Source: an uncultured Emticicia sp.
GTDB lineage: Bacteria > Bacteroidota > Bacteroidia > Cytophagales > Spirosomataceae
DNA length: 64,000 nucleotides
Assembly: GCF_937903345.1 (NCBI RefSeq)
Contig: NZ_CALCZQ010000051.1
Location: 215,382-279,381, forward strand
Direction of reading: 5' to 3'
Every line of letters begins with the position of its first letter. Position 1 is the stretch's first letter. The notes beneath the pieces were generated by a model that did not search any database, was not told the DNA's origin, and was given only the letters and a program-made list of their open reading frames with translations. Shown piece after piece: positions 41,663 to 50,632 of this stretch. A program made the translations under genes and the position numbers.

Positions 41663-42193
41663 ATGAACGTGCTTGACCTTATTTTTATCCTTCCACTACT
41701 TTTTGGGGCTTATCGTGGCTACCAAAAAGGACTTTTTATTGAAATCATCGGGGTTGTTGCCTTCATTGTTGCGATTGTTATTGGCTTTAAGTTTTTGGGC
41801 TTCGGCATGAATCTCATCTCCCCAGTTATTGGTGAAAGCATTGCCAATCGTTTTTTACCTTATTTGAGTTTTACGGTTATCTTTTTTCCGACGATTTTCT
41901 TGATAAACAAAATGGGTTGGATGCTTCGCCGTGCTTTGCGTTTCACGATTCTTGGTACGATTGATGGCTTTGCTGGTGCTTTGGTAGGGGTATTTACTTG
42001 GCTGTTTGGAATTAGTACCTTTTTGTGGTTGATGTCCAGCATAGATATAAATATTCCAGAGAAACTCACAAAAGAGTCATTGACTTATCCGGTTATGAAA
42101 AAAGTAGCTCCGACTGTTATCTCTAAAGTATCCGATTTGATTCCGATAGGTGGAAACATGATTAAGGAATGGACCAAAGAGAGCAATAGCTAA
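41663..42193 (+). CDS. CvpA-family membrane protein
   Basis: A 176-residue protein with four membrane helices; the N-terminal NVLDLIFILPLLFGAYRGYQ and KGLFIEIIGVVAFIVAIVIG are the CvpA signature. Members relate to colicin V production and envelope stress, with no clear enzyme role. The ATG at 41663 gives the conserved N-terminus; a longer frame from 41633 does not. TACCTTTA at 41636-41643 resembles a -7 promoter box. It follows the nucleoside hydrolase but probably has its own promoter. Confidence 0.88.
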   Translation: MNVLDLIFILPLLFGAYRGYQKGLFIEIIGVVAFIVAIVIGFKFLGFGMNLISPVIGESIANRFLPYLSFTVIFFPTIFLINKMGWMLRRALRFTILGTIDGFAGALVGVFTWLFGISTFLWLMSSIDINIPEKLTKESLTYPVMKKVAPTVISKVSDLIPIGGNMIKEWTKESNS

Positions 42194-42639
42194 ACCGTTT
42201 ATGACGAAAAAATCAAACTATTTTTGAAACGTTTCAATATATTTGACCTTACAACGGGGGTTGTAAACTATATGGCTTTTCAGAAAATCATTTAGGCTTT
42301 CGTCTATAAGATATTTATTCTTATTGTGGGTATATTGATTGGGTGCCTAAATTTGAAAGACCAGTATTTTGAAGTTTTATTAGTAAAAATTGCTTGTAAA
42401 AAGCCCTTAAAGCATCTATGGTTTTATTATTGTTGGTACGATACTATACTTTTTCTCCGTGCTTTAGGACAAAATAGCGAAGTAAAACCACAAGCATATG
42501 ATTTATTAATTGAAAATCGTCATGAATTGATAAAATTGATTGCTAAGCAGTAGAACAATTTAGCAAATTGTTTTTAGGACATCTTAGTAAGCTGTCATTT
42601 TGTTAAGAATGTGCTATAAAAGGGAAATTGCTTTATAAT
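42194..42639. other. 446-bp region after cvpA with a perfect palindrome and one doubtful short ORF
   Basis: The palindrome TTACAAC-GGGG-GTTGTAA (42249-42266) lies about 55 bp after cvpA and has no T run, so it looks more like a binding site or mRNA hairpin than a terminator. A 75-codon GTG-start frame (42326-42553) follows; see that entry. Nothing else is recognisable. Confidence 0.5.
42326..42553 (+). CDS. Doubtful small hypothetical protein or gene remnant
   Basis: A frame of up to 75 residues with a GTG start. The N-terminal part is hydrophobic and unremarkable; the C-terminal half (QNSEVKPQAYDLLIENRHEL) has a composition and codon use that look coding. No family was recognised. It may be the end of a decayed gene or a real short protein. 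It lies between cvpA and a minus-strand membrane protein gene. Confidence 0.28.
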   Translation: MGILIGCLNLKDQYFEVLLVKIACKKPLKHLWFYYCWYDTILFLRALGQNSEVKPQAYDLLIENRHELIKLIAKQ

Positions 42640-42966
42640 TCATTTCTCAAATAATCTTGCCAAACGCCCAGCTACGAAACTAAAAACTAACGATATCCCA
42701 CAGCCAGCAAATGTGCCAAATAAAGCCATGTCGGCACTTACAGGTGTGAAAAGTTTTAAGAAATGTACACCTAGCAAGCTTGTTACTTGTATAAGAGCTA
42801 ATACCCATCCACGGTGCGGCTCTAAATAGCCAATGATAAAGCTTGATATTGCCAATGCCGACATCATCAAGTATGCTCCAGAACCAATACTGTGATAAAT
42901 GATATAAACTACTAGAGCTGTTACGGCAAACGAAATGGCGATATGTCGCAGAAATTTGAAATCCAT
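42640..42966 (-). CDS. Small hydrophobic membrane protein, function unknown
   Basis: 108 residues with three to four membrane helices (about 7-25, 32-48, 53-70 and 82-100). Visible features are a YLEPHRGWVLALIQV centre and a C-terminal AGRLARLFEK that would lie in the cytoplasm. No family was recognised. It is downstream of the M16 peptidase gene on the same strand but separated from it by a terminator at 43010-43041, so it is probably transcribed alone. Confidence 0.7.
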   Translation of the reverse strand: MDFKFLRHIAISFAVTALVVYIIYHSIGSGAYLMMSALAISSFIIGYLEPHRGWVLALIQVTSLLGVHFLKLFTPVSADMALFGTFAGCGISLVFSFVAGRLARLFEK

Positions 42967-43009
42967 TTACTGAAAATTTATTCAACAAAGGTACTAAACT
43001 ATAAAACAA

Positions 43010-43041
43010 AACCCCTCTAATTTTTAAATAATAGAGGGGTT
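43010..43041 (-). terminator. Terminator after the M16 peptidase gene
   Basis: AACCCCTCTA (43010-43019) pairs with TAGAGGGGTT (43032-43041) across 12 nt. On the minus strand a T-rich run follows, so it ends the peptidase transcript. Confidence 0.8.
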
Positions 43042-43075
43042 AGAACTCTCCCTACAGGGGAGTTTGAAGAACTTT

Positions 43076-45928
43076 TTAATTTTTTCCACTTCCACTTACT
43101 CCACCAGCGGCAGGAGTACCTGGGTTGGCTACTTTTTTGTCGAAATCGCCCGCTTTTACAATCGAAATTTTCTTAGGGTCAATGAATTTCTTCATGGTTG
43201 TATTTACTTGTTTGGTCGTTAAAGCTTCAACTTTCTTGTCAAATTCGGCATCGAAAGCAAGTGTACGGTCGTAGTACAAGTAGTTATTTAAGCGGCTTGA
43301 AAGTTCGTTATCTTGCGATCGAGACACACTACGGCTTTGCAACCAGCCCGACTTGGCAGCTTTTAATTCGTCGGCCGTGAAACCTTCATTTACTACTTTT
43401 TCGATTTCCTCAAAGAATGCTTTTTCGAGTTTTTCAGCATTTTCTGGTGCGTAAATTGCGTATGTCATAAAGCTTCCCGATTTTTCGAACGGACTTCCCG
43501 TAAGATTTGAACCTACACCATAACTGATACCTTCTTTCTGACGGATTCTTACGGCCAAACGTGAACTCAAAAATCCACCACCAAGCATATAATTGCCCAA
43601 TAATAATGCAGGATAATCGGCGTCAGTTTCTTGTAATTGAAGGTTCTGGCCCGCTAAGAAAAGAGCGTTGGCTTTATCAGGTGTTTTGATTGCACTATTT
43701 GTTGGTGAAATTTCTTGAAAAACCGCTTGAATACGTTTGAATGGTATGGGAGATTTCCAAGTACCGAAGTTGGTGCTAATGCTTTTACGTACGGTAGCTT
43801 CATCAAAATCTCCAACAACCGATATTGTAGAGGCCGAAGCTCCATAGAAATCAGTGTAGAATTTTTTGACATCTTCGAGTTTTACGGTTTTGTTGTTTTC
43901 GATGTCTTCTTCAATCGTTGGCACATAACGTACATCAGATTTTGAATAAGGATTCATCATTCGTTGGAACGCCGTAAATGCTAAAGCCTGTGGGTCGCTT
44001 TTTTGAGATTCTACTTGAGCTAAAATTTCTTGTTTCATGGTCTCAAATTCTTTCTCATCAAAAACAGGATTTTTCAAAATGTCATTGACAATCGCCAAAA
44101 CTTTCGGCAAATTATCTTTCGTTGACTCAATATTTATGCTTGTATTATTGCCTCCACCGCCAACATTTACCTGTGATTTTAGCTTATCAAGCGTATCTTT
44201 CAATTGCTGACGGTTCAAATTTTTTGTACCTTTATTAAGCATTGATGCCGTATATTGAGCAATCGTAGCTTTATTTTGCAAGCTTTGCTCATCCCCCAAA
44301 CGCAATGTAAGAAAAGCTGTCACTGAGTTTCCGCGAGTAGATTTTGGTAGTAATGCATATTCCAAACCATTAGGCTCTTGTCCACGCTTCGTGCGGCTTT
44401 CGATATTAGCTGGCGACGGGTCAAAGGCTTCCCCTTGTACCACAACTGCACGACCTTTATAATTTTTTACCAAAGCATCAACATCTGGCGATTCTGGAAC
44501 TTTGACACGGTCAGGGTTTTCTTCAGGAATAAACACCCCAATCGTGCGGTTCGAAGGCTTGAAATAATATTTTGCCACACGTTTTACATCATCAACCGTA
44601 ATTTTTTCGAGGGCATCACGGTAGATATAAATCAACCTCCAATCGCCTGCACCCATGTATTCACTCATTTGTAAACCTACACTTTCGCTATTGCGTAGCG
44701 TGAGTTCTAAACCTTTCAAGGCTTCATTTTTCGCACGCTCAACGTCTTCTTTCGTAATGTCCATTGTGCCTACACCATCAAGCATTGTCAGCAATGCTTT
44801 CTTGGTTTCATCCAAACTTTTTTCTTTCAATATACTTAGCCCGAAATAGAAAAAAGTAGGGTCTTTATTCGTTAATGAATAGGCGTAAAGACTCGAAGCA
44901 AGCTTGGTTTCTACCAATGCTTTGTAGAGTTTTCCGCTTGGTTGGCTTGTTAATATTCCTTGCAAAACATCTAAAGCTGGGAAATCGGGGTGGCTGTTTG
45001 AGCAAATATGATACGCAACACCAATGGCTTGTACATCGCCCACACGACGAAGTGTAATCGAACGCTCACCATCTTGCACAGGCTCAACTGTATAGGTTGG
45101 TTGTAGCTTGCGAGTCGGGCGTGGAATACCGCCAAAATACTCTTCATTAATCATTTTCAGAATTTTGGCTTCGTCAAATTTTCCTGCAACTAATAAAATG
45201 GCATTATCGGGCTGATAATATTTTTTATAGAAAGCCTGCAGATTATCAATAGGCACTCGCTCGATGTCTTCACGAGAGCCAATCGTTGAGTTGCCGTAAT
45301 TATGCCACAAATAAGCAGTAGAAATAACTCTTTCGCTCAAAACACTCTCGGGGTCGTTTTCACCCGATTCAAACTCATTTCTTACTACCGAAAACTCTTT
45401 TTCAAGGTCTTCTTTCTTGATAAATGAGTTATTCATGCGGTCAGATTCGAGGTCTAAAGCCCAACGTAGATTTTCTTCGGTTGATGAAAAGGTTTCGAAA
45501 TAATTGGTGCGGTCGAGCCATGTAGTACCATTTGGTCTTGCACCGTGATCGGTCAATTCTTGAGGAATATTCGAGTGTTTTGTCGAACCTTTAAACACCA
45601 TGTGTTCGAGTAAGTGGGCCATACCCGTTTCGCCATAACCTTCGTGGCGAGAACCAACCAAATACGTAATGTTTACCGTAGCCGTTTGTTTCGATGGGTC
45701 AGGAAAAAGCAAAACTCGAAGTCCATTTCCAAGCAAATATTCGGTGATGCCTTCAACCGAAGTAACTCTGATTGGTGCAGGAATTGGTGCCTTTTCTTCA
45801 ACCAAAGCAGTTTTTTCTTTCTTTTTTTCTTTATTTTGAGCGAATGTATCGCCATCAATTAAGAAAATACCGACAAGCAGCATCGCGATAAGTTGCTTGA
45901 AGTTTAGTGATTTGTAACGTTTAAGCAT
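43076..45928 (-). CDS. Two-domain M16-family (insulinase/pitrilysin-like) zinc peptidase
   Basis: A 950-residue periplasmic peptidase. The ATG at 45928 gives a signal-like N-terminus ending near DTFAQ; an ATG at 45961 adds 11 residues. The first M16 half carries the inverted zinc motif HLLEH in GMAHLLEHMVFKGS, with the following Glu in the ERVISTAYLWHNYGNSTIGS region. The second half lacks the motif and is the usual inactive clamshell partner (RLAVRIRQKEGISYGVGSNL). M16 enzymes of this size degrade peptides in a closed chamber. The gene stands alone, between a terminator and a long non-coding gap. Confidence 0.93.
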   Translation of the reverse strand: MLKRYKSLNFKQLIAMLLVGIFLIDGDTFAQNKEKKKEKTALVEEKAPIPAPIRVTSVEGITEYLLGNGLRVLLFPDPSKQTATVNITYLVGSRHEGYGETGMAHLLEHMVFKGSTKHSNIPQELTDHGARPNGTTWLDRTNYFETFSSTEENLRWALDLESDRMNNSFIKKEDLEKEFSVVRNEFESGENDPESVLSERVISTAYLWHNYGNSTIGSREDIERVPIDNLQAFYKKYYQPDNAILLVAGKFDEAKILKMINEEYFGGIPRPTRKLQPTYTVEPVQDGERSITLRRVGDVQAIGVAYHICSNSHPDFPALDVLQGILTSQPSGKLYKALVETKLASSLYAYSLTNKDPTFFYFGLSILKEKSLDETKKALLTMLDGVGTMDITKEDVERAKNEALKGLELTLRNSESVGLQMSEYMGAGDWRLIYIYRDALEKITVDDVKRVAKYYFKPSNRTIGVFIPEENPDRVKVPESPDVDALVKNYKGRAVVVQGEAFDPSPANIESRTKRGQEPNGLEYALLPKSTRGNSVTAFLTLRLGDEQSLQNKATIAQYTASMLNKGTKNLNRQQLKDTLDKLKSQVNVGGGGNNTSINIESTKDNLPKVLAIVNDILKNPVFDEKEFETMKQEILAQVESQKSDPQALAFTAFQRMMNPYSKSDVRYVPTIEEDIENNKTVKLEDVKKFYTDFYGASASTISVVGDFDEATVRKSISTNFGTWKSPIPFKRIQAVFQEISPTNSAIKTPDKANALFLAGQNLQLQETDADYPALLLGNYMLGGGFLSSRLAVRIRQKEGISYGVGSNLTGSPFEKSGSFMTYAIYAPENAEKLEKAFFEEIEKVVNEGFTADELKAAKSGWLQSRSVSRSQDNELSSRLNNYLYYDRTLAFDAEFDKKVEALTTKQVNTTMKKFIDPKKISIVKAGDFDKKVANPGTPAAGGVSGSGKN

Positions 45929-46321
45929 GATTTTTGTTGGATTAGTTAAAATAGTCCACATTCAATAGTCGGATATCAACAGAAGTAAAAGCCATTCTAT
46001 TAAATGTCTGCTATTGAAAAATTTATTTTTTACATAACGAAGGGACCAGTTAAGTACTGTGATGATAACAAGCTACACAAATTTATTAATTAATTTATTG
46101 ATAATCAGGCTTATATTGCTGCTGCGAATTGTCTCATTTCTTGTATCTCAGTATTTAAAAAAACTATTATCTCCTATAATTTTCAAAAGAATTAGTGAGC
46201 GATATCTAATTTTGCCTATTTATTATTTATAACGTTGTTTGTTGGCCTTATAACTATCCAAAAAGGTTATATTTCTTGCCATTTTGGACTTTTTTAGACC
46301 TTAAATAGCCCACTGTCACTA

Positions 46322-46387
46322 GCCAAAATTCCACAGTAAGGTAATAAGCTTATAGACCGCTATTTAGCTGTTCGCAAATTTGTCGAT
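46322..46387 (-). repeat. Dispersed repeat family 1, copy C
   Basis: On the minus strand it begins ATCGACAAATTTG and contains AACAGCTAAATA, CTATAAGCTTATTA and ACTGTGGA, matching copies A, B and D in order. The far end lacks the TGTCGAT terminal repeat, so it seems decayed or truncated there. Confidence 0.7.
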
Positions 46388-46641
46388 TATTATTGTAATA
46401 CTGGGTACTAAGATAAAAGACGTGAGATACTAGACAAAAGAGAAAATACTAAAATCTATAAGTTATTTCATTTTAATTTGTAGATTAATATTGTCTCATT
46501 ATTTACGTATACTGATTAACTACAAATAAAAAATGTTAAAAAGCATTTAGGCTTGACAAATGGTTGTTTAGTGCTGACAACTTTGCGATTCGTCGCACCA
46601 ATGAAATTATCAAATCTAAGTAAATCTGAAAATTATGTGAT

Positions 46642-46649
46642 TATCTTTG
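46642..46649 (+). promoter_or_regulatory. -7 box directly before the helicase gene
   Basis: Exact TATCTTTG ends 4 bp before the ATG at 46654. If used, the mRNA would start at or next to the start codon. No TTG lies at the right distance upstream. Confidence 0.4.
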
Positions 46650-46653
46650 TTTT

Positions 46654-49600
46654 ATGCAAAAACTCCTCAAAACATATCTTCGTAGGCTTACTAATCTTAC
46701 TTCACGTAATCGTTCGTTGTTATTGCTTAGTTTGCCCCAAGAACAATTTCTTGATTTACACCAACTTGATTTTCTTGATAATAAACCTTCGTTCGATTTT
46801 ATCAATCAACTCATTGCTCAAAAATCGCAGGTATCGCTGTGTGATATGATGGATAGTCGCTTAGAAAAAGTAAATGAAGCGAGTAAAATCCTTAGAAAAA
46901 TTGCCAAAACCGAAGCATTTATTGAACAGGAACGCGGGGCAGAAGATTTGTATGTAGGGTATCCGTTTATAAAAGGGAAGCTTTCAGATGGTACGGTAGT
47001 GCGTTGCCCACTTTTATTTTTTCCTGTTACACTTAAAAACAATGGAATATTGTCAGATGGAAAAAAATGGATACTTGAGAAACGAGATGAAAGCATCAAT
47101 TTTAATCGTAGTTTTTTACTGGCGTATTCGCATTTCAATCAAATAAAAATTAAAGATGATTTGCTCGAAACTTCGTTCGATGATTTCAGCAAGGAAAGCC
47201 TTGTTTTCAGAACTCAGCTTTATGAATTATTGAAGAAAAGCCCCATTGAAATTAATTTTAATCAGGATAATTTTACGGAAAAACTTACTGATTTTCAAAA
47301 GCTTTCAAAATCAGATTTGGAAGAAACAGAAAACAACGGCGAACTTAAACTTTTTCCACAGGCTGTTTTGGGTATTTTCCCGCAAGCGGGGTCTTATTTA
47401 GTGCCTGATTATGAACAACTTATTGTCACTTCCGCACCCAGCGTGGGAGTTATTTCAAGTTTACCAAAGGTAAACTTATTCGATAATATAGCATCGGTAG
47501 CTCCCCATTTGGGGGCGGAGGGGGCTATTCGTGAAGAAAATTCCTTCCTTCCTTTTTCTGTTGATGCATCACAAGAGCTTGCTATTCAGCAAGTTAAGTC
47601 GGGGGCTTCTTTGGTAGTGCAAGGTCCGCCAGGAACTGGAAAATCGCAGTTAATAGCCAATTTAGTCGCTGATTTTACTTCAAGAGGAAAAAAAGTATTA
47701 GTTGTTTGTCAAAAGCGGGTAGCACTAGATACCGTCTATCAGCGATTGGCCAAAGGTCAAATGATAGATTTTGTGGCATTGATACATGATTTTAAGAATG
47801 ACAGAAAGGCTCTTTTTGAGAAAATTACAAACCAAATTGATCGTGTCGAGGAATATCAGAAAAAAAATAAAAGTCTTGATGCGATTTTTTTGGAGCGAAA
47901 TTTTACGCAAATCAGTCGCAGAATTGATAAACTTTCAGAAGCCTTACAAGCCTTTAAAAACGCCCTTTTCGACGAGTCAATTTGCGGAATGTCTGTTAAA
48001 GAATTATATCTGACAAGCAGCAATGAAAAGCCGTTTATCGAACTTGGAGATAATTACAAAGTTTTTACTTTTAATGATTTAGCTGATTTTGAAAGCCGAT
48101 TGAAACGTTATTTTCAGTATGAACAAAAGCTTCAATTAAGTGATGGTTATGGGTTTTGGAAAAATCGAATTTCATTCGCCAATTTTACTTTTGCCGATAT
48201 TCCGAAAATCAAAAATGCTATTGCAGAAATAATTGATTTTCAGTCAAAAAACCCCACCCGTTTTTTGATTGCCGAATTAAATAATATTGATGAAAATGTA
48301 ATACAACAATTCTCTGAATTATTCGAAAATGCAGAAATTTTAGTGATTTTTAAAGCAATTCAAAACCAGAAAAAATACTTAGTAAATCGACAATTTGATT
48401 TAAAGAAAATCAGTGCTGAAATAAACCAACTAATCAAGCAAAATTGGATAGAAACCACTTTGTCAGCAGAACAGTTGCTCCTTAAAAAAAGTCAAATAGA
48501 GAAAGCTTGGGTAGCATGTAAATCAAGTATTAGTTGGTTTATTTGGAAGTTGTTTTCTAAAGATAAAAAAGAGGTCGAGCAGCTGCTCCTTCAGAATCGT
48601 TTGTCATTGCAAAGTGTTGATATGGAGGTGCTTTTCCATAAAATAAATAATAGAATTGCCTTTGAGAATCTGAAGGATAAACTTGCCAAAAAAGAAATTT
48701 TTATTGATGCAAACGATAAATCTGAAGAAATTGAACAAACTTTGAAAAATTATATTTTGGCCAATGAAGCATATAGCCTTTATACAAGCAATGATTTTCT
48801 ACAAAATGATAATTTTTCGTTGAAATATTACGATGTTTTACCACAAATCATAAAAGAAGCAAAGCAAAAACTGCCTCAGTGGAAGATGTTTTTGAGTGAT
48901 TGGCAGATAAGCAATATCATCAATTACTCGGATAATGGTTTAATTGAACTCTTTGATTATCTCCAAGAAACAGATAGCCTTAAAAACACTTTTGGTCGTA
49001 TCGAACTCGAGATTATTGAAAAGTTGACTAAAAATTCAGAAAATGCCACCGAAGTTTTTCAGAATTCGTTGCGTTTAGCTTGGATTCAGCAAATTGAAGC
49101 AATTTATCCAATTTTAAGGAGTGTGAGTTCACTAAAAATGCAGCAAATGGAAGATGAACTGCAAGAGAGCGTCTCGCAAAAACAGGTTTTGAGCCAAGAG
49201 ATTGTGTTGCTTAAATTGCGTGAAAAGACATATAAAGATTTACTAATCAATCGTTTGCAGAATATAGTTTCTTATCGAGAATTATATCATCAAACAACAA
49301 AAAAGCGTAAATTGTGGTCAGTTAGAAAAGTTTTGGAAGCATATTCAGATGAGCTTTTTAATCTCATTCCTTGCTGGATGGCATCGCCCGAATCGGTTTC
49401 GGCAATGTTTGAAATGAAAGAAAATCTTTTTGATTTGGTGATTTTCGATGAGGCTTCTCAATGCTTTGCTGAATACGGGATACCTTCCATTTACAGAGGG
49501 AAACAGATTGTTGTGGCGGGTGATTCTAAGCAACTTCAACCCAACGATTTATATCAAATTCGTTATGAAGAAGACCTCTCTCACGAACCAATTTTGGAGA

Positions 49601-50535
49601 TAGATTCTCTGCTCGATTTGGCGGCTCAATACTTGCCACAGGTTTCATTGATGGGGCATTATCGCAGTCAATCGCTTGATTTGATTGGTTTTTCAAATAA
49701 GTTTTTCTATAAAAACTCTTTAAGTCTATTACCTCATTATGAGCAAATTAGCCTAAATCAGCCTGCCATAAATTATATAAAAGTAGTGGGTATTTGGGAT
49801 AAAAATACCAACGAACGAGAAGCCCAAAAGGTTGTAGATCTGGTTAATGAATTACTACAAATTTCACCCGAAAAAAGCATTGGTGTAGTTACTTTTAATC
49901 ATAAACAAGCAGAGTTAATCGAATTACGAATTACGAACGGTTCGCTACTGCAATACGAATTACGCATGCATTCAAAGGTTTCTGTAAAAAATATTGAAAA
50001 TATACAGGGTGATGAGTTTGATATTGTGATTTTTTCGGTTGGTTATGCTCCCGATTTAAATGGACGATTACTGATGAATTTTGGCACTTTAAATCAAATT
50101 GGAGGTGAAAACCGACTCAATGTGGCGGTTACTCGTGCGAGAGAAAAAATATATGTTGTAAGTAGTATTTTGCCTAATCAGCTCAATGTTGAAAATACCC
50201 AAAACGAAGGGCCGAAATTGCTGAAAAAGTATTTAGAATATGTCCTTGCGGTATCGAATGGAAAATTTTTGCATGAGACAAATTTGCACGAAGGTTTCAG
50301 TACTGATTGGTTTTTGAAAGAACAACTGAAAAAACGCAGCAGTCAATATCTAAGTGAATTGCCTTTCGCTGATTTAACAGTAAAATCACCAAATGGGAAT
50401 TATGAGTACCTGATTTTGACTGATGACGATTTATATTTTAAAGGTATTTCGCCAAAAGAATCTCATGCATATTTGCCGATGAATCTTCGAGCAAAAGGCT
50501 GGAAATTTGAACGTATTTGGAGTCGGAATAAATAG
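46654..50535 (+). CDS. Large SF1 (UPF1-like) DNA/RNA helicase with C-terminal Vsr-like domain; candidate defence gene
   Basis: A 1293-residue protein. The N-terminal region (KTYLRRLTNLTSRNRSLLLL) resembles DUF4011 of Hhe-type helicases. SF1 motifs follow: Walker A GPPGTGKSQL (about 325), DEAS in FDEASQCF (about 932), GDSKQLQPND (about 956), GHYRSQS (about 1001), ENIQGDEFDIV (about 1115) and RLNVAVTRAREKIYV (about 1154). A long coiled region separates motifs I and II. The last 45 residues (YLILTDDDLYFKGISPKESH, then LRAKGWKFERIWS) look like a degenerate Vsr/REase fold, with Asp residues kept. The layout matches the single-gene Hhe defence helicases but without their C-terminal DUF3320. Defence activity is inference. 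Confidence 0.85.
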   Translation: MQKLLKTYLRRLTNLTSRNRSLLLLSLPQEQFLDLHQLDFLDNKPSFDFINQLIAQKSQVSLCDMMDSRLEKVNEASKILRKIAKTEAFIEQERGAEDLYVGYPFIKGKLSDGTVVRCPLLFFPVTLKNNGILSDGKKWILEKRDESINFNRSFLLAYSHFNQIKIKDDLLETSFDDFSKESLVFRTQLYELLKKSPIEINFNQDNFTEKLTDFQKLSKSDLEETENNGELKLFPQAVLGIFPQAGSYLVPDYEQLIVTSAPSVGVISSLPKVNLFDNIASVAPHLGAEGAIREENSFLPFSVDASQELAIQQVKSGASLVVQGPPGTGKSQLIANLVADFTSRGKKVLVVCQKRVALDTVYQRLAKGQMIDFVALIHDFKNDRKALFEKITNQIDRVEEYQKKNKSLDAIFLERNFTQISRRIDKLSEALQAFKNALFDESICGMSVKELYLTSSNEKPFIELGDNYKVFTFNDLADFESRLKRYFQYEQKLQLSDGYGFWKNRISFANFTFADIPKIKNAIAEIIDFQSKNPTRFLIAELNNIDENVIQQFSELFENAEILVIFKAIQNQKKYLVNRQFDLKKISAEINQLIKQNWIETTLSAEQLLLKKSQIEKAWVACKSSISWFIWKLFSKDKKEVEQLLLQNRLSLQSVDMEVLFHKINNRIAFENLKDKLAKKEIFIDANDKSEEIEQTLKNYILANEAYSLYTSNDFLQNDNFSLKYYDVLPQIIKEAKQKLPQWKMFLSDWQISNIINYSDNGLIELFDYLQETDSLKNTFGRIELEIIEKLTKNSENATEVFQNSLRLAWIQQIEAIYPILRSVSSLKMQQMEDELQESVSQKQVLSQEIVLLKLREKTYKDLLINRLQNIVSYRELYHQTTKKRKLWSVRKVLEAYSDELFNLIPCWMASPESVSAMFEMKENLFDLVIFDEASQCFAEYGIPSIYRGKQIVVAGDSKQLQPNDLYQIRYEEDLSHEPILEIDSLLDLAAQYLPQVSLMGHYRSQSLDLIGFSNKFFYKNSLSLLPHYEQISLNQPAINYIKVVGIWDKNTNEREAQKVVDLVNELLQISPEKSIGVVTFNHKQAELIELRITNGSLLQYELRMHSKVSVKNIENIQGDEFDIVIFSVGYAPDLNGRLLMNFGTLNQIGGENRLNVAVTRAREKIYVVSSILPNQLNVENTQNEGPKLLKKYLEYVLAVSNGKFLHETNLHEGFSTDWFLKEQLKKRSSQYLSELPFADLTVKSPNGNYEYLILTDDDLYFKGISPKESHAYLPMNLRAKGWKFERIWSRNK

Positions 50536-50539
50536 TTGG

Positions 50540-50609
50540 CAGCCTTCAGTTTCCAGCGGGCAGTCTTCAGATTTTAATAGTCGATTATACAAAATTACTG
50601 AAAACTGCC
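50540..50609. repeat. Short GGCAGTCTTCAG-type repeats between helicase and terC
   Basis: Two direct units, GGCAGCCTTCAG (about 50538-50549) and GGCAGTCTTCAG (50559-50570), are followed by an inverted unit CTGAAAACTGCC (50598-50609; 11 of 12 pair). The structure may act as a terminator between the convergent genes. A similar TTGGCAGT motif occurs after the DUF4136 gene (about 54647) and, inverted, near 14920. Confidence 0.45.
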
Positions 50610-50632
50610 TATTGAGAATTGTCCAAGCTAAA

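Larger units (their letters stand above)
45929..46653. other. 725-bp AT-rich region without a supported gene
   Basis: This gap separates the divergent M16 peptidase and helicase genes. It contains dispersed repeat family 1 copy C (46322-46387, minus strand) and the helicase -7 box at 46642. Short frames, including one from 46553 that overlaps the helicase gene in another frame, show no coding character. No tRNA or decayed gene could be recognised. Confidence 0.6.

Noticed and set aside
46553..46849. 98-codon frame before and inside the helicase gene
   Set aside because: It overlaps the real helicase start in another frame and has no family features.
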